This document shows positions 1 to 9,106 of a stretch of 64,000 nucleotides of DNA, in pieces. The notes beneath the pieces are model-generated. The model did not search any database. It was not told the DNA's origin and saw only the letters and a program-made list of their open reading frames with translations. The DNA comes from Nocardia jiangxiensis NBRC 101359 (GTDB lineage Bacteria > Actinomycetota > Actinomycetes > Mycobacteriales > Mycobacteriaceae). The stretch is taken from NCBI RefSeq assembly GCF_000308615.1, contig NZ_BAGB01000041.1:62001-126000 (forward strand), written 5' to 3'. Positions within the stretch are counted from its first letter, which is position 1; each line of letters opens with the position of its first letter. Made by a program: the position numbers and the translations under genes.

Positions 1-2
1 AC

Positions 3-1232
3 GGAGCAGTGGTCGTGGTCGACCGCTCGTACGCGGAGTCCGTCTCCGGCGTCGACGCGCCGGTGGTGCTCACCGACCAGCTGTTCGCGCAGGGGCGCGA
101 GCAGGTGTCGGCACCACTGCCCGCCGTCGACGTCGATCCGGACTCTCCGGCGATCGTGCTGTTCACCAGCGGCACGACGTCCGAACCCAAGGGGGTGGTC
201 CTGCGCCACAGCCACCTGTTGAGTTACGTGATGAGCACGGTCGAATTCGGTTCGGCGGCCGAAGCCGACGGCGCTCTGATCAGTGTCCCGCCGTACCACG
301 TGGCCGGAATGGGAACGATCGTCAGCAACTTCTACGCCTGCCGACGGATGATCTACCTCCCCGACTTCGATGCCGCGCGGTGGGTTTCGCTCGCCCGCGC
401 GCAGGGTGCGACCTCGGCCATGGTCGTCCCGACCATGCTCGACCGCATCGTCGATCATCTGGACATCGCACGCGTCGACATCCCGACGTTGACCTCGCTG
501 TCCTACGGTGGCGCCCGCATGCCCAGGCCCACCCTCGAAGCCGCGCTGCGCGCGTTCCCCCGCGTCGGGTTCGTCAACGCCTACGGCCTCACCGAGACGA
601 GCTCGACCATCGCATTGCTCGGGCCCGAGGATCACCGCGACGCGCTCGACAGCGACGATCCGGTCGTCGCCGCCCGCCTCGGCTCGATCGGGCGCCCGGT
701 GCCCGGCATCGAGATCGAGATCCGCGACTCGGACGGCAACGTCGTCGCGGCCGGCGAGCAGGGTGAACTCTGGGTTCGCGGGCCCCAGGTCTCCGGTGAA
801 TACATGGGTTCGGGATCGGTGCTCGACGCCGCAGGATGGTTCCCTACCAAGGACCTCGCCTACCAGGATGCCGGCGGATTCCTCTTCATCGTCGGGCGCA
901 ACGACGACACCATCATTCGCGGTGGCGAGAACATCGCGCCGGCCGAGATCGAGGACGTACTCGTCGAGCATCCACTGGTCAGATCCGTTGCCGTCGTTGG
1001 TATTCCGGACGACCACTGGGGTCAGGCGATCGTCGCGACAGTGGTACTCGAATCCGGCGCCGTCTCCGGGCAGGAGCAGCTTCGCGACTTCGTTCGCGCC
1101 AAGCTCCGCAGTTCGAGGACGCCGGATCGCATCGTCTTTCGCAGTGAGTTGCCGAGCAGCCCGACCGGGAAAATTCTGCGGCGGAACATCGTCGCGGACA
1201 TTCTCGCATCGACCGAAGCCACACCGGCCTGA
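3..1232 (+). CDS. Acyl-CoA synthetase (AMP-binding), 5' end outside window
   Basis: This is the C-terminal two thirds of an ANL-superfamily adenylating enzyme that activates a carboxylic acid as acyl-AMP and then acyl-CoA. Visible motifs in order are the phosphate loop TSGTTSEPKG, the A5 motif YGLTETSS, the A7-type GELWVRGP, the hinge region FIVGRNDDTIIRGGENIAPAEIE and the A10 lysine in PTGKILRR. The N-terminal part lies before base 1, so the true start cannot be given. A small conserved protein and an enoyl-CoA hydratase follow on the same strand, which suggests one operon for CoA-dependent catabolism of an unidentified acid. The substrate cannot be read from the sequence. Confidence 0.9.
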   Translation, partial: GAVVVVDRSYAESVSGVDAPVVLTDQLFAQGREQVSAPLPAVDVDPDSPAIVLFTSGTTSEPKGVVLRHSHLLSYVMSTVEFGSAAEADGALISVPPYHVAGMGTIVSNFYACRRMIYLPDFDAARWVSLARAQGATSAMVVPTMLDRIVDHLDIARVDIPTLTSLSYGGARMPRPTLEAALRAFPRVGFVNAYGLTETSSTIALLGPEDHRDALDSDDPVVAARLGSIGRPVPGIEIEIRDSDGNVVAAGEQGELWVRGPQVSGEYMGSGSVLDAAGWFPTKDLAYQDAGGFLFIVGRNDDTIIRGGENIAPAEIEDVLVEHPLVRSVAVVGIPDDHWGQAIVATVVLESGAVSGQEQLRDFVRAKLRSSRTPDRIVFRSELPSSPTGKILRRNIVADILASTEATPA

Positions 1233-1282
1233 GCCGGGTCGAAATTCAGGATTGTCGTACAAGAGGTTCGAGGAGAAGGAAA

Positions 1283-1588
1283 ATGTTGAAGGTCGGAGTC
1301 CGACTGCGGAGCCAGGTGTGTGCCACTCAGGTGATCGTCGTCCGCGCGGGCAGTGCCGCCGCCGCTCTTCAGTGCGGTGGGTATCCCATGCTCGAGCTGT
1401 CCGAGACTCCCGCCGAAGGCCTCACTGCCGTAGCAGGATTCACCGAAGGAACGGCGATCGGCAAGCGATACGTCAATGCCGACGGCACCGTCGAAGTGCT
1501 CGCCACCAAGGGCGGCGCAGGCTCGCTCGCGCTCGATGACGCGGCATTGACACTCAAGGCGCCCAAGCCGCTGCCGTCCAGCGACTGA
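1283..1588 (+). CDS. Small conserved protein of CoA-ligase clusters, 101 aa
   Basis: The start ATG is preceded by a good ribosome site (GAGGAGAAGG). The protein is soluble, with no signal peptide or membrane segment. It begins MLKVGVRLRSQVCATQVIVV, contains a short Gly/Pro segment (CGGYPM) and ends with a KPLPSSD tail. From memory, similar small proteins sit beside acyl-CoA ligases and hydratases in Nocardia, Rhodococcus and mycobacteria, but no reaction is known to me. Its position between ligase and hydratase suggests an accessory role in the same pathway; that is inference. Confidence 0.7.
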   Translation: MLKVGVRLRSQVCATQVIVVRAGSAAAALQCGGYPMLELSETPAEGLTAVAGFTEGTAIGKRYVNADGTVEVLATKGGAGSLALDDAALTLKAPKPLPSSD

Positions 1589-1694
1589 GCGCGTGGCCGC
1601 CGATACCGTCGGCCGATTCCCACACCACCACGCGCGCCCGCTCCCCGGGCACGACATGGCAATGCGACAGACCACCGAGCAGCAAAGGAATTCG

Positions 1695-2504
1695 ATGTCG
1701 GAAACAACGACCACGGCCGAGGCCCCCGCATTGATCGAACGCCGTGGGCACGTCATGGTCATCACGCTGAACCGACCTCGAGCCCGCAATGCCGTCAACG
1801 CCGAGATGTGCGTTCGCGTCGGTGACGCACTCGAGGAAGCCGAGAACGACGCAGATATTCGCGTCGTCGTTCTGACCGGTGCCGGCGACAAGGCATTCTG
1901 CGCGGGCGCTGACCTGAAGGCCCTCGCCCGCGGCGAGAGCGTCATCCCCGAAGGTCGCGAGAAGTGGGGACTGGCAGGCTATGTCTCCCATGCCATTTCC
2001 AAGCCGACGATCGCCGCGGTGAACGGGCCCGCACTCGGCGGCGGCACCGAACTGGTACTCGCCAGCGATCTGGCCGTCGCAGCCGACACCGCGACGTTCG
2101 GACTGCCCGAAGTCACGCGCGGGCTCATCGCAGGCGCGGGTGGGGCCTTTCGACTGGCCAACGCGCTGCCACGCACCGTGGCAATGGAACTCTTGCTGAC
2201 CGGCGACCCGATCACCGCGCGGCAAGCGCTCGAGTTCCACCTGATCAATCGTGTCGTACCTGCTGAAAGCGTGCTGGACACCGCGCTCGAACTGGCCGAA
2301 AGGATCGCGGCCAATGCACCGCTGGCCGTTCAGGCGCACAAGCGAATTGCCTTGCAGCAGAACGCCGATGGAAGTCGCCCGGCCGAAGTCACCGGATGGG
2401 CGATGACGAACGGCGAACTCCCCGCGATCGCGCACTCCCAGGATGCGCAGGAAGGACCCCGCGCATTCGCCGAGAAGCGCGCACCGATCTGGCAGGGGAA
2501 GTAG
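1695..2504 (+). CDS. Enoyl-CoA hydratase/isomerase (crotonase family)
   Basis: This 269-residue protein has full crotonase length. The CoA-binding and oxyanion-hole segments are visible as AFCAGADLKAL and GPALGGGTELVLASD, and a second acidic residue lies in FGLPEV, so both catalytic glutamates of a hydratase appear to be kept. The start is chosen at an ATG preceded by AAAGGA; an upstream in-frame ATG would add 34 residues with no crotonase similarity. It is probably co-transcribed with the acyl-CoA ligase upstream and hydrates or isomerises the product of that pathway. It is the last gene before a strong hairpin. Confidence 0.88.
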   Translation: MSETTTTAEAPALIERRGHVMVITLNRPRARNAVNAEMCVRVGDALEEAENDADIRVVVLTGAGDKAFCAGADLKALARGESVIPEGREKWGLAGYVSHAISKPTIAAVNGPALGGGTELVLASDLAVAADTATFGLPEVTRGLIAGAGGAFRLANALPRTVAMELLLTGDPITARQALEFHLINRVVPAESVLDTALELAERIAANAPLAVQAHKRIALQQNADGSRPAEVTGWAMTNGELPAIAHSQDAQEGPRAFAEKRAPIWQGK

Positions 2505-2519
2505 ATACGGTACGAAGAC

Positions 2520-2559
2520 ATCGCCGGTGCCGCCGACATGTGTCGGCAGCACCGGCGAT
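2520..2559 (+). terminator. Strong hairpin ending the ligase-hydratase operon
   Basis: The two arms are 19 bases long and pair with a single mismatch around a 2-base loop (ATCGCCGGTGC.GCCGACA against its complement). It begins 15 bases after the hydratase stop codon. No long T-run follows, as is common for actinobacterial terminators. Confidence 0.8.
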
Positions 2560-2582
2560 AGCCTCTGGCCGAAGACGTCGTG

Positions 2583-2960
2583 TCACATCTGCAGCGCGAC
2601 GAACTTCGTCTCCAGGAACTCGTCTTCGATCAAGTAGTCGCAAAACGGCCGAACCGGAACAAGTCGCTGCTGGATGGTGGCCTTGGCCAGTCCCACACCG
2701 GACTCGATCGACACCACGTTCTTGCCGCGGCGATGCGGCCGAGAAGTCAACTCCCGCACGAACACTGCGATGTGAGCGCGGTTCGCCGTCACCGGATCAG
2801 CGCGCTCCGGCTCGAACATCAGCAAGTACTCCGCCAGGCCCTGACCACAGGCATCGATCGGGCGCGGCGCCCGACCGAGATCAACCCAAATGCCCAGCCA
2901 TACCGCCGCCAGCTCGTGCCGGGCCAGTACAGGCCATTATGACCAAGGTCGAGTAGTCCC
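2583..2960 (-). pseudogene. Tyrosine recombinase N-terminal fragment
   Basis: The minus strand encodes about 100 residues resembling the N-terminal core-binding (SAM-like) domain of a phage-type integrase. Examples are VTANRAHIAVFVREL, a basic stretch RPHRRGKNVVS and ATIQQRLVPVRPFCDYL. The catalytic domain with the R-H-R-Y residues is missing and the reading frame stops shortly after the core-binding domain. The upstream part is in a shifted frame. This is a scar of an integrative element next to the downstream end of the MFS gene, whose last residues may be affected by it. Confidence 0.65.
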
Positions 2961-2981
2961 GGCATCCGCCGTTGTCGAAGC

Positions 2982-4490
2982 TCACACGTCGCGCCTGCGA
3001 ATCGATGCCGGTGACCTTGCTGGGTCGCCGGATCCGGCGCGCGCGGAGACATCACCGCCGAACACCGGGCCGCCCGGGAAAAGTTGCGCGCCTTCACTGT
3101 TGCGCTTGCCGGCGCTGCGGTTGAGGAGCAGCGCCGCCGCCACGGCGATCACGAGGGCGATGATTCCCGTCCAAGCTGCAGCATCATAGCCGTTTTCTCT
3201 CGGCGTGTTCGAGCCGCTGGGCGTGTGCACGACAAGCAGGGTCGCGCTCAGAGCGCTGCCGACAGAGTAGCCGACATATCGCAGGACCTGGTAGAAGCTG
3301 TTGGCGCTGCCGGTCTCCTGCGGCGGCACTCCCCGGTGAATCTGGGCCGGGTTGACGGCGAATACGACACCGATGCCGAAACCGGCCAAACCCATACACA
3401 CCAGCAGTGGCACGAGATGCGCGCGAGTGGTGAGGAACAGCACCATGGCGGCGATGAGAACCACGCTACTGGCGGCCGTGAGTGCTTCCAGCGAGAATCG
3501 ACGCATGGCTCGCACCGCCAGCCGACTCGCAACGAAGCTCCCCACCGAATACGGCACAAGCATCACACCGGCGAGAGCGGCCGAGTAACCATAGCCGTAA
3601 CCGGCCGCGACCGGGGTTTGGGCGTAGCGGACCACGAGCGACAGCAGCGGATAGATTCCGGCTCCCACGAGCACGACCATGACGTCGGCTGCGAGTACGG
3701 AAGGATGCCGGAGCAGCCTGACATCGACCAAAGGAGCTCGGTGACGAAGCTCCCACCACGTCCAGGCGCACATGACCACAACGGCGACCACAACCGCCGA
3801 CACCAGTGCCGGTGACGTCCAACCCCACTGCGGGCCTTGCGAACACGCCAGCAAAAGGGCCACGATGGCCACCGTGAGCAGTGCGAGGCCGACGGCATCC
3901 AGGCGACGCGGCCGCCGGTCCGGATTGGGTGGCAGCGCCCAGGCGGCCATCCCGATGGTGACCACGGTCAGCGCGGCACCGAACCAGAACGCCGCCGCCA
4001 GCCCGCCGTAAGCGGTGATCAGCCCCGCGACCGGGTATCCGACCCCCAGCCCGGCGGCGGTGGTGACGCCGATCAGCGCAATGCCCGAGGCCTGCTTTCG
4101 TTCCGGCAAACCGTCGCGGGCGGCCGTGATCGCGAGCGGAACCAGCCCGAGCCCCACACCCTGCAGCGCACGACCGGCCAGCAGCCACTCGAAACCCAAT
4201 GGCAGAGCGGACAATACGCAGCCCGAGGCGACGACCGCCAACGCGCAGAGGATTGTCTCGCGGCGCCGGCGCCCATCACCGAGTCGTCCCAGCAGCGGCG
4301 CCGCCACTGCCCCGGCGAGCAGTGAAATGGTCAGTGCCCATTGCGATGTCGCCAGCGACACGTGCAGGTCGGCGACGATCGTCGGCAAAAGGGGTGCACC
4401 CAGGCTGCCTACCGCGGTCGAGACCACCCCCAGCAACACCAGCGCGGGCAGCAGCACCGCCTGCCGAACATTCGCGTTCACGCGAGTCAT
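2982..4490 (-). CDS. MFS drug/metabolite transporter, DHA2-like
   Basis: This 502-residue integral membrane protein has the MFS motif A between helices 2 and 3 (GRLGDGRRRRET) and about 14 hydrophobic segments. That is the size and layout of the DHA2 (EmrB/QacA) proton-antiport efflux family. The start ATG at MTRVNANV was preferred over an in-frame ATG 12 codons upstream, because the family core starts there. The C-terminal 35 residues (after LLLNRSAGKR) are polar and run into the integrase scar, so the tail may not be original. It is divergent from a TetR gene, the usual arrangement of a repressor and the pump it controls. The exported compound is unknown. Confidence 0.85.
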   Translation of the reverse strand: MTRVNANVRQAVLLPALVLLGVVSTAVGSLGAPLLPTIVADLHVSLATSQWALTISLLAGAVAAPLLGRLGDGRRRRETILCALAVVASGCVLSALPLGFEWLLAGRALQGVGLGLVPLAITAARDGLPERKQASGIALIGVTTAAGLGVGYPVAGLITAYGGLAAAFWFGAALTVVTIGMAAWALPPNPDRRPRRLDAVGLALLTVAIVALLLACSQGPQWGWTSPALVSAVVVAVVVMCAWTWWELRHRAPLVDVRLLRHPSVLAADVMVVLVGAGIYPLLSLVVRYAQTPVAAGYGYGYSAALAGVMLVPYSVGSFVASRLAVRAMRRFSLEALTAASSVVLIAAMVLFLTTRAHLVPLLVCMGLAGFGIGVVFAVNPAQIHRGVPPQETGSANSFYQVLRYVGYSVGSALSATLLVVHTPSGSNTPRENGYDAAAWTGIIALVIAVAAALLLNRSAGKRNSEGAQLFPGGPVFGGDVSARAGSGDPARSPASIRRRDV

Positions 4491-4499
4491 GACGCACAA

Positions 4500-4587
4500 C
4501 CTCGTTTCATCGGCACTTCGCCCCAACTAATATACAAGTGTGAAATAATTCGGGAGTGTGAGGTGCGCCTCTCGTAGGCTGGCAGCC
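4500..4587. promoter_or_regulatory. Divergent promoter of MFS pump and TetR
   Basis: This AT-rich stretch lies in an otherwise GC-rich region, between the divergent starts. The heptamer AGTGTGA occurs twice, at 4537-4543 and 4555-4561, an 18-base repeat interval that puts both copies on nearly the same helix face. It is a plausible TetR operator, inferred from position only. Confidence 0.45.
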
Positions 4588-5220
4588 ATGGAACGCAGGC
4601 CAGGGCGCGACCGCCGGGCAGACCCGCGATCGGTACGAAGCCGGGCCGCACTGTCGCGGGCGATCTTGGAGGTGGCGGCGGAGCAGCCCATAGACCGGGT
4701 GACAATCACGGCGCTGTGCGAGCGAGCCGGAGTAACACGCCGGACCTTCTACAACCACGCCGGATCACCTGTGGACCTGTTGAAGCAAGTCCTGACCACA
4801 GAGCTGGACGAGGTCGGTGCACAGATGCGCGCCGAGAGCACCCGATCCGACATCGACCTCTCCGTGGCGGTACGACACAGTCTCGGGGCGATACTCGAAC
4901 ACGCCCACCGTAATCGGTCGATCTACCGCGACGCGGCCACCGGCCGCCTACACCCAGAACTCTACGTACTGCTCAGCGACCACTTCTTCGACGCGATCCG
5001 ACACTCCATCCTGACCTCCGTGCGTCGGATCCCCGAAATCGATGGTGTCCGTGCAGGATCCGCACGCTACCCAGCGTCAGTAGAGCTACACGCCTCCTTC
5101 ATCGCCCACGCCTACGCCGGTGTCATCGAGCGGGCACTCGACAATCCGATGGCCTCCAACGACTTCGTTCTCGACATCGTCCTCGCGACACTGCCCGACT
5201 GGATGCTCGACAAGCATTGA
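4588..5220 (+). CDS. TetR-family regulator
   Basis: This 210-residue protein carries an N-terminal helix-turn-helix (ITALCERAGVTRRTFYNHAGS) and an all-helical ligand domain. The chosen start MERRPGRD leaves the usual short basic arm before helix 1; an upstream start would add ten residues. It is divergent from the DHA2-like pump and most likely represses it, with release by a pump substrate. This is inferred from gene arrangement. Confidence 0.85.
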   Translation: MERRPGRDRRADPRSVRSRAALSRAILEVAAEQPIDRVTITALCERAGVTRRTFYNHAGSPVDLLKQVLTTELDEVGAQMRAESTRSDIDLSVAVRHSLGAILEHAHRNRSIYRDAATGRLHPELYVLLSDHFFDAIRHSILTSVRRIPEIDGVRAGSARYPASVELHASFIAHAYAGVIERALDNPMASNDFVLDIVLATLPDWMLDKH

Positions 5221-5373
5221 GCGCCTGCCGAGTTCACCGACACCCCCATCCGGCCGGCGCACGCGCGTATCACTCCGGCAGAGCTAACTCCCGCAACCGA
5301 TGTCACCCGCGCCGGATACCTCGGCCAAGATCTCCGGCAGGGGCACCAGGCGACCGGCGTGGGTGCGGAAACG

Positions 5374-6186
5374 TCATCGCCCTACCACTGTATTTCGCTG
5401 CTGCCCAATGCCTTCGACCTCGATCTCGATCGTGTCACCCGGCCGCAGGGAAATGCGAGGCGTGCGGGCGTCACCGCTCCCGGCAGGGGTCCCGGTCAGG
5501 ATGACGTCTCCCGGATGCAGTGTGAAGAACCGTGAACAGTACGAAATAAGTTCCGGCACAGTGAAAATCATGTCCGCAGTGGTTCCGTCTTGAACGAGGG
5601 TCCCGTTTCGGCGGGTGCGAATTCCGATCGCCTGCGGGGCGACGACCTCATCGGCAGTGACCACGAGCGGCCCCAGCGGGCAGAAGGTGTCGAGCCCCTT
5701 ACCCCGGACCCACTGCCCGTCCTCGGCTTGTAGGTCTCGGGCCGAGATATCGTTCGCCGCAATGTATCCGAACACCACACCCATGGCATCGGAGACGTCG
5801 ATGTTGCGGCACCGTGTGCCGATGACCACGCCCAGCTCCGCCTCCCAATCCACCCTGGTCGTCAGTGCGGTATCGACCACGATGTCGTCGGCGGGGCCGA
5901 TTGCACTCGACGAAAGTTTCGGAAACAGGTAGGGCACTTTCGGTGTGTCCCAACCCATCTCACGCACCGTATCGCGGTAGTTCAATCCGATTCCGAAGAT
6001 CGTCGGCGGACGGTAAGGCAGGGCGAACTCGGTCTCCACGGGGTCGCGCCCCAATGGCGTCCACGACGGTCGCGCCCCACCGATGACGTCGAGCAGGGAG
6101 GTGCCGTCACCGGCCTTCCGCCATGTCGTTCCATCGGATGCGACCAGTACGCGACGTCGTTCGAGCCGCAGCGTGCCGTAACGCAT
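5374..6186 (-). CDS. Fumarylacetoacetate hydrolase-family protein in the aldarate regulon
   Basis: This 270-residue protein has a FAH fold. It carries FGIGLNYRDTV at the start of the catalytic domain and the metal-binding acidic cluster DWEAELGVVIG, followed by GYIAANDISARDLQ and the C-terminal VILTGTPAGSG loop. FAH-family members cleave or dehydrate 2-oxo acids (acylpyruvases, 2-oxo-3-deoxysugar acid hydrolases, decarboxylases) using Mg or Mn. It is divergent from the RraA-dehydrogenase-glucarate dehydratase operon and shares its promoter region. That makes it a candidate for the missing conversion of 5-dehydro-4-deoxyglucarate, since no DapA-type KdgD is present. The exact reaction is inference. 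Confidence 0.85.
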   Translation of the reverse strand: MRYGTLRLERRRVLVASDGTTWRKAGDGTSLLDVIGGARPSWTPLGRDPVETEFALPYRPPTIFGIGLNYRDTVREMGWDTPKVPYLFPKLSSSAIGPADDIVVDTALTTRVDWEAELGVVIGTRCRNIDVSDAMGVVFGYIAANDISARDLQAEDGQWVRGKGLDTFCPLGPLVVTADEVVAPQAIGIRTRRNGTLVQDGTTADMIFTVPELISYCSRFFTLHPGDVILTGTPAGSGDARTPRISLRPGDTIEIEVEGIGQQRNTVVGR

Positions 6187-6209
6187 GCACCACACCTTCC
6201 GATTCTTGT

Positions 6210-6246
6210 GTCCCATTCATTGGGAGGCTATCGTACTGAATGAGAC
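6210..6246. promoter_or_regulatory. Putative IclR operators in the divergent promoter
   Basis: Two related sites lie here. The first is GTCCCATTCATTGGGA (arms TCCCA/TGGGA). The second is TCGTACTGAATGAGAC. The same pattern occurs at 11255-11271 and 11372-11390 beside the iclR-type gene. A shared site in both divergent promoters fits regulation of the whole aldarate cluster by that regulator. Confidence 0.6.
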
Positions 6247-6282
6247 ATCACCAGAGCCGCTCTACCGAGGAAGGCACGCGCT

Positions 6283-7026
6283 ATGCCCGAACAGCCCCAT
6301 CAGATACCGCTCGATCAGGCAGTCCTGGAGAAGTTCCGGCGGATCAGCACCGCGACCTTGGCCACGAGACTGTTCGCTATCGGGCTCCGCCAGCAATATC
6401 TGGTCGGGCTCCGTCCGCTGAATACGTCCCTCGACGGCTTCGTCGGCGAGGCGCACACGATGCGATTCATCCCGGCCCGCGAGGACATCGACACCCTCGA
6501 CAGCCTGCACGGTCCGGAGAATCTGCAGTGGATCGGCGTGGAATCGTTGCAACCGGGGCAAGTGCTGGTGATCGACAGTCGCAGCGACATCAGTGCCGCC
6601 TCGGCCGGGGACATGCTGGTGACGCGGGCCTTGCACAAGGGCGCCGCGGCTGTGGTCACCGACGGCGCGTTCCGTGATGGCCATGTGCTCGAAGGGATTC
6701 CGCTTCCGACCTACAGCCGGGCGATCACCGCCACCACCCGGTTGAGCAGCTTCCACGTCGCCGATCTGCAGGTCCCCATCGGCTGCGCGGGCGTCGCGGT
6801 CTATCCCGGCGATGTGCTCGTCGGCGACCGCGACGGCGTGATCGTGATCCCTCGCCACGTGGCGCCGCAGATCATCGACGACTGCGTCGACCAGGAGGAG
6901 TTGGAGGCGTACCTGCACCTGCGGGTCCACAACGGCGAACCACTCATCGGCGGGGTGTATCCGCCCAATGACGCGACGAAGGCGCAGTTCCGCGCATGGA
7001 AGGCCGAGCAGGGAGCGATCGCATGA
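6283..7026 (+). CDS. RraA-like HMG/CHA aldolase-type protein
   Basis: This 247-residue protein has the RraA/HMG-aldolase fold: an N-terminal helix (VLEKFRRISTATLATRL) followed by the ligand-binding GDMLVTRALHKGAAAVVTDGAFRD region. The Arg and Asp of TDGAFRD correspond to the pyruvate/metal site of class II 4-hydroxy-4-methyl-2-oxoglutarate aldolases. Such enzymes cleave 4-hydroxy-2-oxo acids to pyruvate or decarboxylate oxaloacetate. It is first in an operon with an NTF2-like protein, 2-oxoglutarate semialdehyde dehydrogenase and glucarate dehydratase. It therefore probably acts on a 2-oxo sugar acid intermediate. Sequence alone cannot say whether it cleaves, dehydrates or decarboxylates. Confidence 0.82.
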   Translation: MPEQPHQIPLDQAVLEKFRRISTATLATRLFAIGLRQQYLVGLRPLNTSLDGFVGEAHTMRFIPAREDIDTLDSLHGPENLQWIGVESLQPGQVLVIDSRSDISAASAGDMLVTRALHKGAAAVVTDGAFRDGHVLEGIPLPTYSRAITATTRLSSFHVADLQVPIGCAGVAVYPGDVLVGDRDGVIVIPRHVAPQIIDDCVDQEELEAYLHLRVHNGEPLIGGVYPPNDATKAQFRAWKAEQGAIA

Positions 7027-7532
7027 CAACCAGCACCGGCGAATTCCGCAACCTCGACCGGGACATTCAGCGCACACGCATGGAATCCACCATCCGAACC
7101 TATTTCGACGGCTGCAACGAGGCCGACGTGGAGAAGATGGCCGCAACATTCGCTCCGGATGCCGTGCACTACTTTCCGCCGGGACTGGACGGACCGTGGG
7201 TCGGCAATCGGACCATCGCCGAGAACTGGCGAAAACTGGTGTTGACCATCGGATCGGCGTGGACGATCGATCGGCTGATCGCCGAGCCCGAATCACTGCA
7301 GGCCGTAATCGAATGGACTCACTACAAGACCGCGCTCGGCGGATTCCTGCGCGGCGACGAGTGGTACCGGTTCGATCCGAAGTCCGGGCTTATCACCGAG
7401 ATCCGCGCCTTCTACGCCGCGCGGTCCGACGGCCGCCAGCACGTCGAGCTGGAGGGCTACGACTACGCCGGCCAGGGCTATCACCTCGAATGCCCGATCG
7501 CCCGGCCCCACCCCGATGCCACCACCGATTGA
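7023..7532 (+). CDS. NTF2-like (SnoaL/ketosteroid-isomerase fold) protein
   Basis: This 169-residue single-domain protein has the NTF2 cone fold pattern: helix FDGCNEADVEKMAATFAPDAV, then HYFPPGLDGPWVGNRTIAENW and C-terminal strands. The start overlaps the RraA-like stop codon as ATGA, so the two are translationally coupled. Proteins of this fold act as isomerases, dehydratases or binding proteins. Being tied to an aldolase-like enzyme and a semialdehyde dehydrogenase, it may catalyse the dehydration or isomerisation step that the cluster otherwise lacks. That is inference. Confidence 0.75.
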   Translation: MTTSTGEFRNLDRDIQRTRMESTIRTYFDGCNEADVEKMAATFAPDAVHYFPPGLDGPWVGNRTIAENWRKLVLTIGSAWTIDRLIAEPESLQAVIEWTHYKTALGGFLRGDEWYRFDPKSGLITEIRAFYAARSDGRQHVELEGYDYAGQGYHLECPIARPHPDATTD

Positions 7533-7551
7533 ATCGCGCGAAAGGATCCCT

Positions 7552-9096
7552 GTGCCGATCGACACCGAACATCCCGCCCCCGCCCCGGACACCGTCGTTT
7601 CCGTAGACCCGCGTTCAGGCCGCGCCACCCGCACATCGCTGCACACCACGACCGATGACGAGGTGACCGCAATCTGCCGGCGTGCCGCATCCGCATTCCC
7701 GCGGTTCGAGCGCGCCGGACGGGCCGGGCGGGCGCGCTTCCTGCGCGCGATCGCCGCCCGGCTCGAGCTGCATCGCGACGAGATCGTCTCGACCGCACAG
7801 CGCGAAACGGGCTTGCCCACTGCGAGATTGACCAGCGAACACGCACGCACTTGCTACCAGATGCGACTGTTCGCCGATGTCCTCGACGAGGGCGGCTATC
7901 TCGAGGCCGCGATCGACCATGCGGCCGATACCCCCATGGGCCCGGGCCCGGATCTGCGGCGGCTGCTCGTTCCGATCGGCCCGGTCGCCGTGTTCGGCGC
8001 CAGCAATTTCCCGCTGGCGTTCTCGGTGCCCGGCGGCGACACCGCCTCGGCCCTGGCCGCCGGGTGCCCAGTGATCGTGAAGGCGCACGGCTCCCATCCC
8101 CTGACCTCTGCACTGTGCCACCAGGCCATGGCCGAGGCGGCCGCGGAGACGGACATACCGGCCGACGTCGTCGCTCTCGTCTTCGGCCAGGACGCGGGCG
8201 CGGCGCTGGTCGCGGATGCACACATCACGGCGGTCGGGTTCACCGGATCCCTGTCCGGCGCACAGGCATTGCTGCGCATCATCGGCGACCGCGAGCAGCC
8301 GATACCTTTCTACGGCGAGCTGTCGAGCATCAACCCGCTCGTCGTCACCCCGGCTGCGGCGGCGGCACGGGGCGCCGAGATCGCGCGCGGGTTCGTCACC
8401 TCGATCACCGCGTCCGGTGGGCAGCTGTGCACGAAGCCCGGAATCGTGTTCGTGCCCGATGGTCCGGACGGCGATGTCACGGTCGACAGCTTGCGCAGTG
8501 CGCTGGCGGCATCCGATCACCAGGTGCTGCTGAACGAGCGGATTCACCGCTCCTACCTCGCCGACTCCACAGCGCTGGCCTCACTACCTGCCGTCGATTC
8601 CGTCCTCACCGGCACGGCGGCCGGGCCGGACGGATTCAGCGTCACACCGATGGTTCTCACGCTTCGCGCGGGCGATCTGTCGGAGGCTTCGACCACCGAA
8701 TGCTTCGGTCCGATCGCGGTCGTGGCCCGCTACGGCGATGAGGCCGAGTTGCGCACCGGCCTCGAGAGGCTGCCTGCCTCACTGACCGGCACCGTCCACG
8801 CCGAAGCGGAGGAGTCCGGTCTGCTCGCCGGTTTGTCGGAGTTGTTGCGCCCCAAGGCGGGTCGGCTGATCTTCAACGGATTCCCCACCGGTGTCCGGGT
8901 TTCCTGGGCGCAGACCCACGGCGGCCCCTGGCCCGCGACCAACACCGTGCACACCTCGGTGGGCACGACATCGATCCGGCGGTTCCTGCGGCCGGTCACC
9001 TGGCAGGACGCCCCGCAACCCGTACTCCCGGAGGAACTCCGCGACGGAGAGCACCGAATTCCACTCCGGCTCAACGGCACATTGATTCTTCCCTGA
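7552..9096 (+). CDS. 2,5-dioxovalerate (2-oxoglutarate semialdehyde) dehydrogenase
   Basis: This 514-residue ALDH-superfamily enzyme probably oxidises 2-oxoglutarate semialdehyde to 2-oxoglutarate with NAD(P), the last step of sugar-acid breakdown to the TCA cycle. The cofactor region is FGASNFPLAFSVPGGDTASA, the general-base glutamate is in FYGELSSINP and the catalytic cysteine is in SGGQLCTKPG. These features and the C-terminal FNGFPTGVRVSWAQTHGGPWPATN are typical of the KGSADH subgroup. The GTG start is chosen because AAAGGA precedes it; an upstream in-frame ATG overlaps the previous gene. It lies directly before glucarate dehydratase in the same operon, which supports the substrate. Confidence 0.92.
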   Translation: MPIDTEHPAPAPDTVVSVDPRSGRATRTSLHTTTDDEVTAICRRAASAFPRFERAGRAGRARFLRAIAARLELHRDEIVSTAQRETGLPTARLTSEHARTCYQMRLFADVLDEGGYLEAAIDHAADTPMGPGPDLRRLLVPIGPVAVFGASNFPLAFSVPGGDTASALAAGCPVIVKAHGSHPLTSALCHQAMAEAAAETDIPADVVALVFGQDAGAALVADAHITAVGFTGSLSGAQALLRIIGDREQPIPFYGELSSINPLVVTPAAAAARGAEIARGFVTSITASGGQLCTKPGIVFVPDGPDGDVTVDSLRSALAASDHQVLLNERIHRSYLADSTALASLPAVDSVLTGTAAGPDGFSVTPMVLTLRAGDLSEASTTECFGPIAVVARYGDEAELRTGLERLPASLTGTVHAEAEESGLLAGLSELLRPKAGRLIFNGFPTGVRVSWAQTHGGPWPATNTVHTSVGTTSIRRFLRPVTWQDAPQPVLPEELRDGEHRIPLRLNGTLILP

Positions 9097-9106
9097 GGAG
9101 GCCACC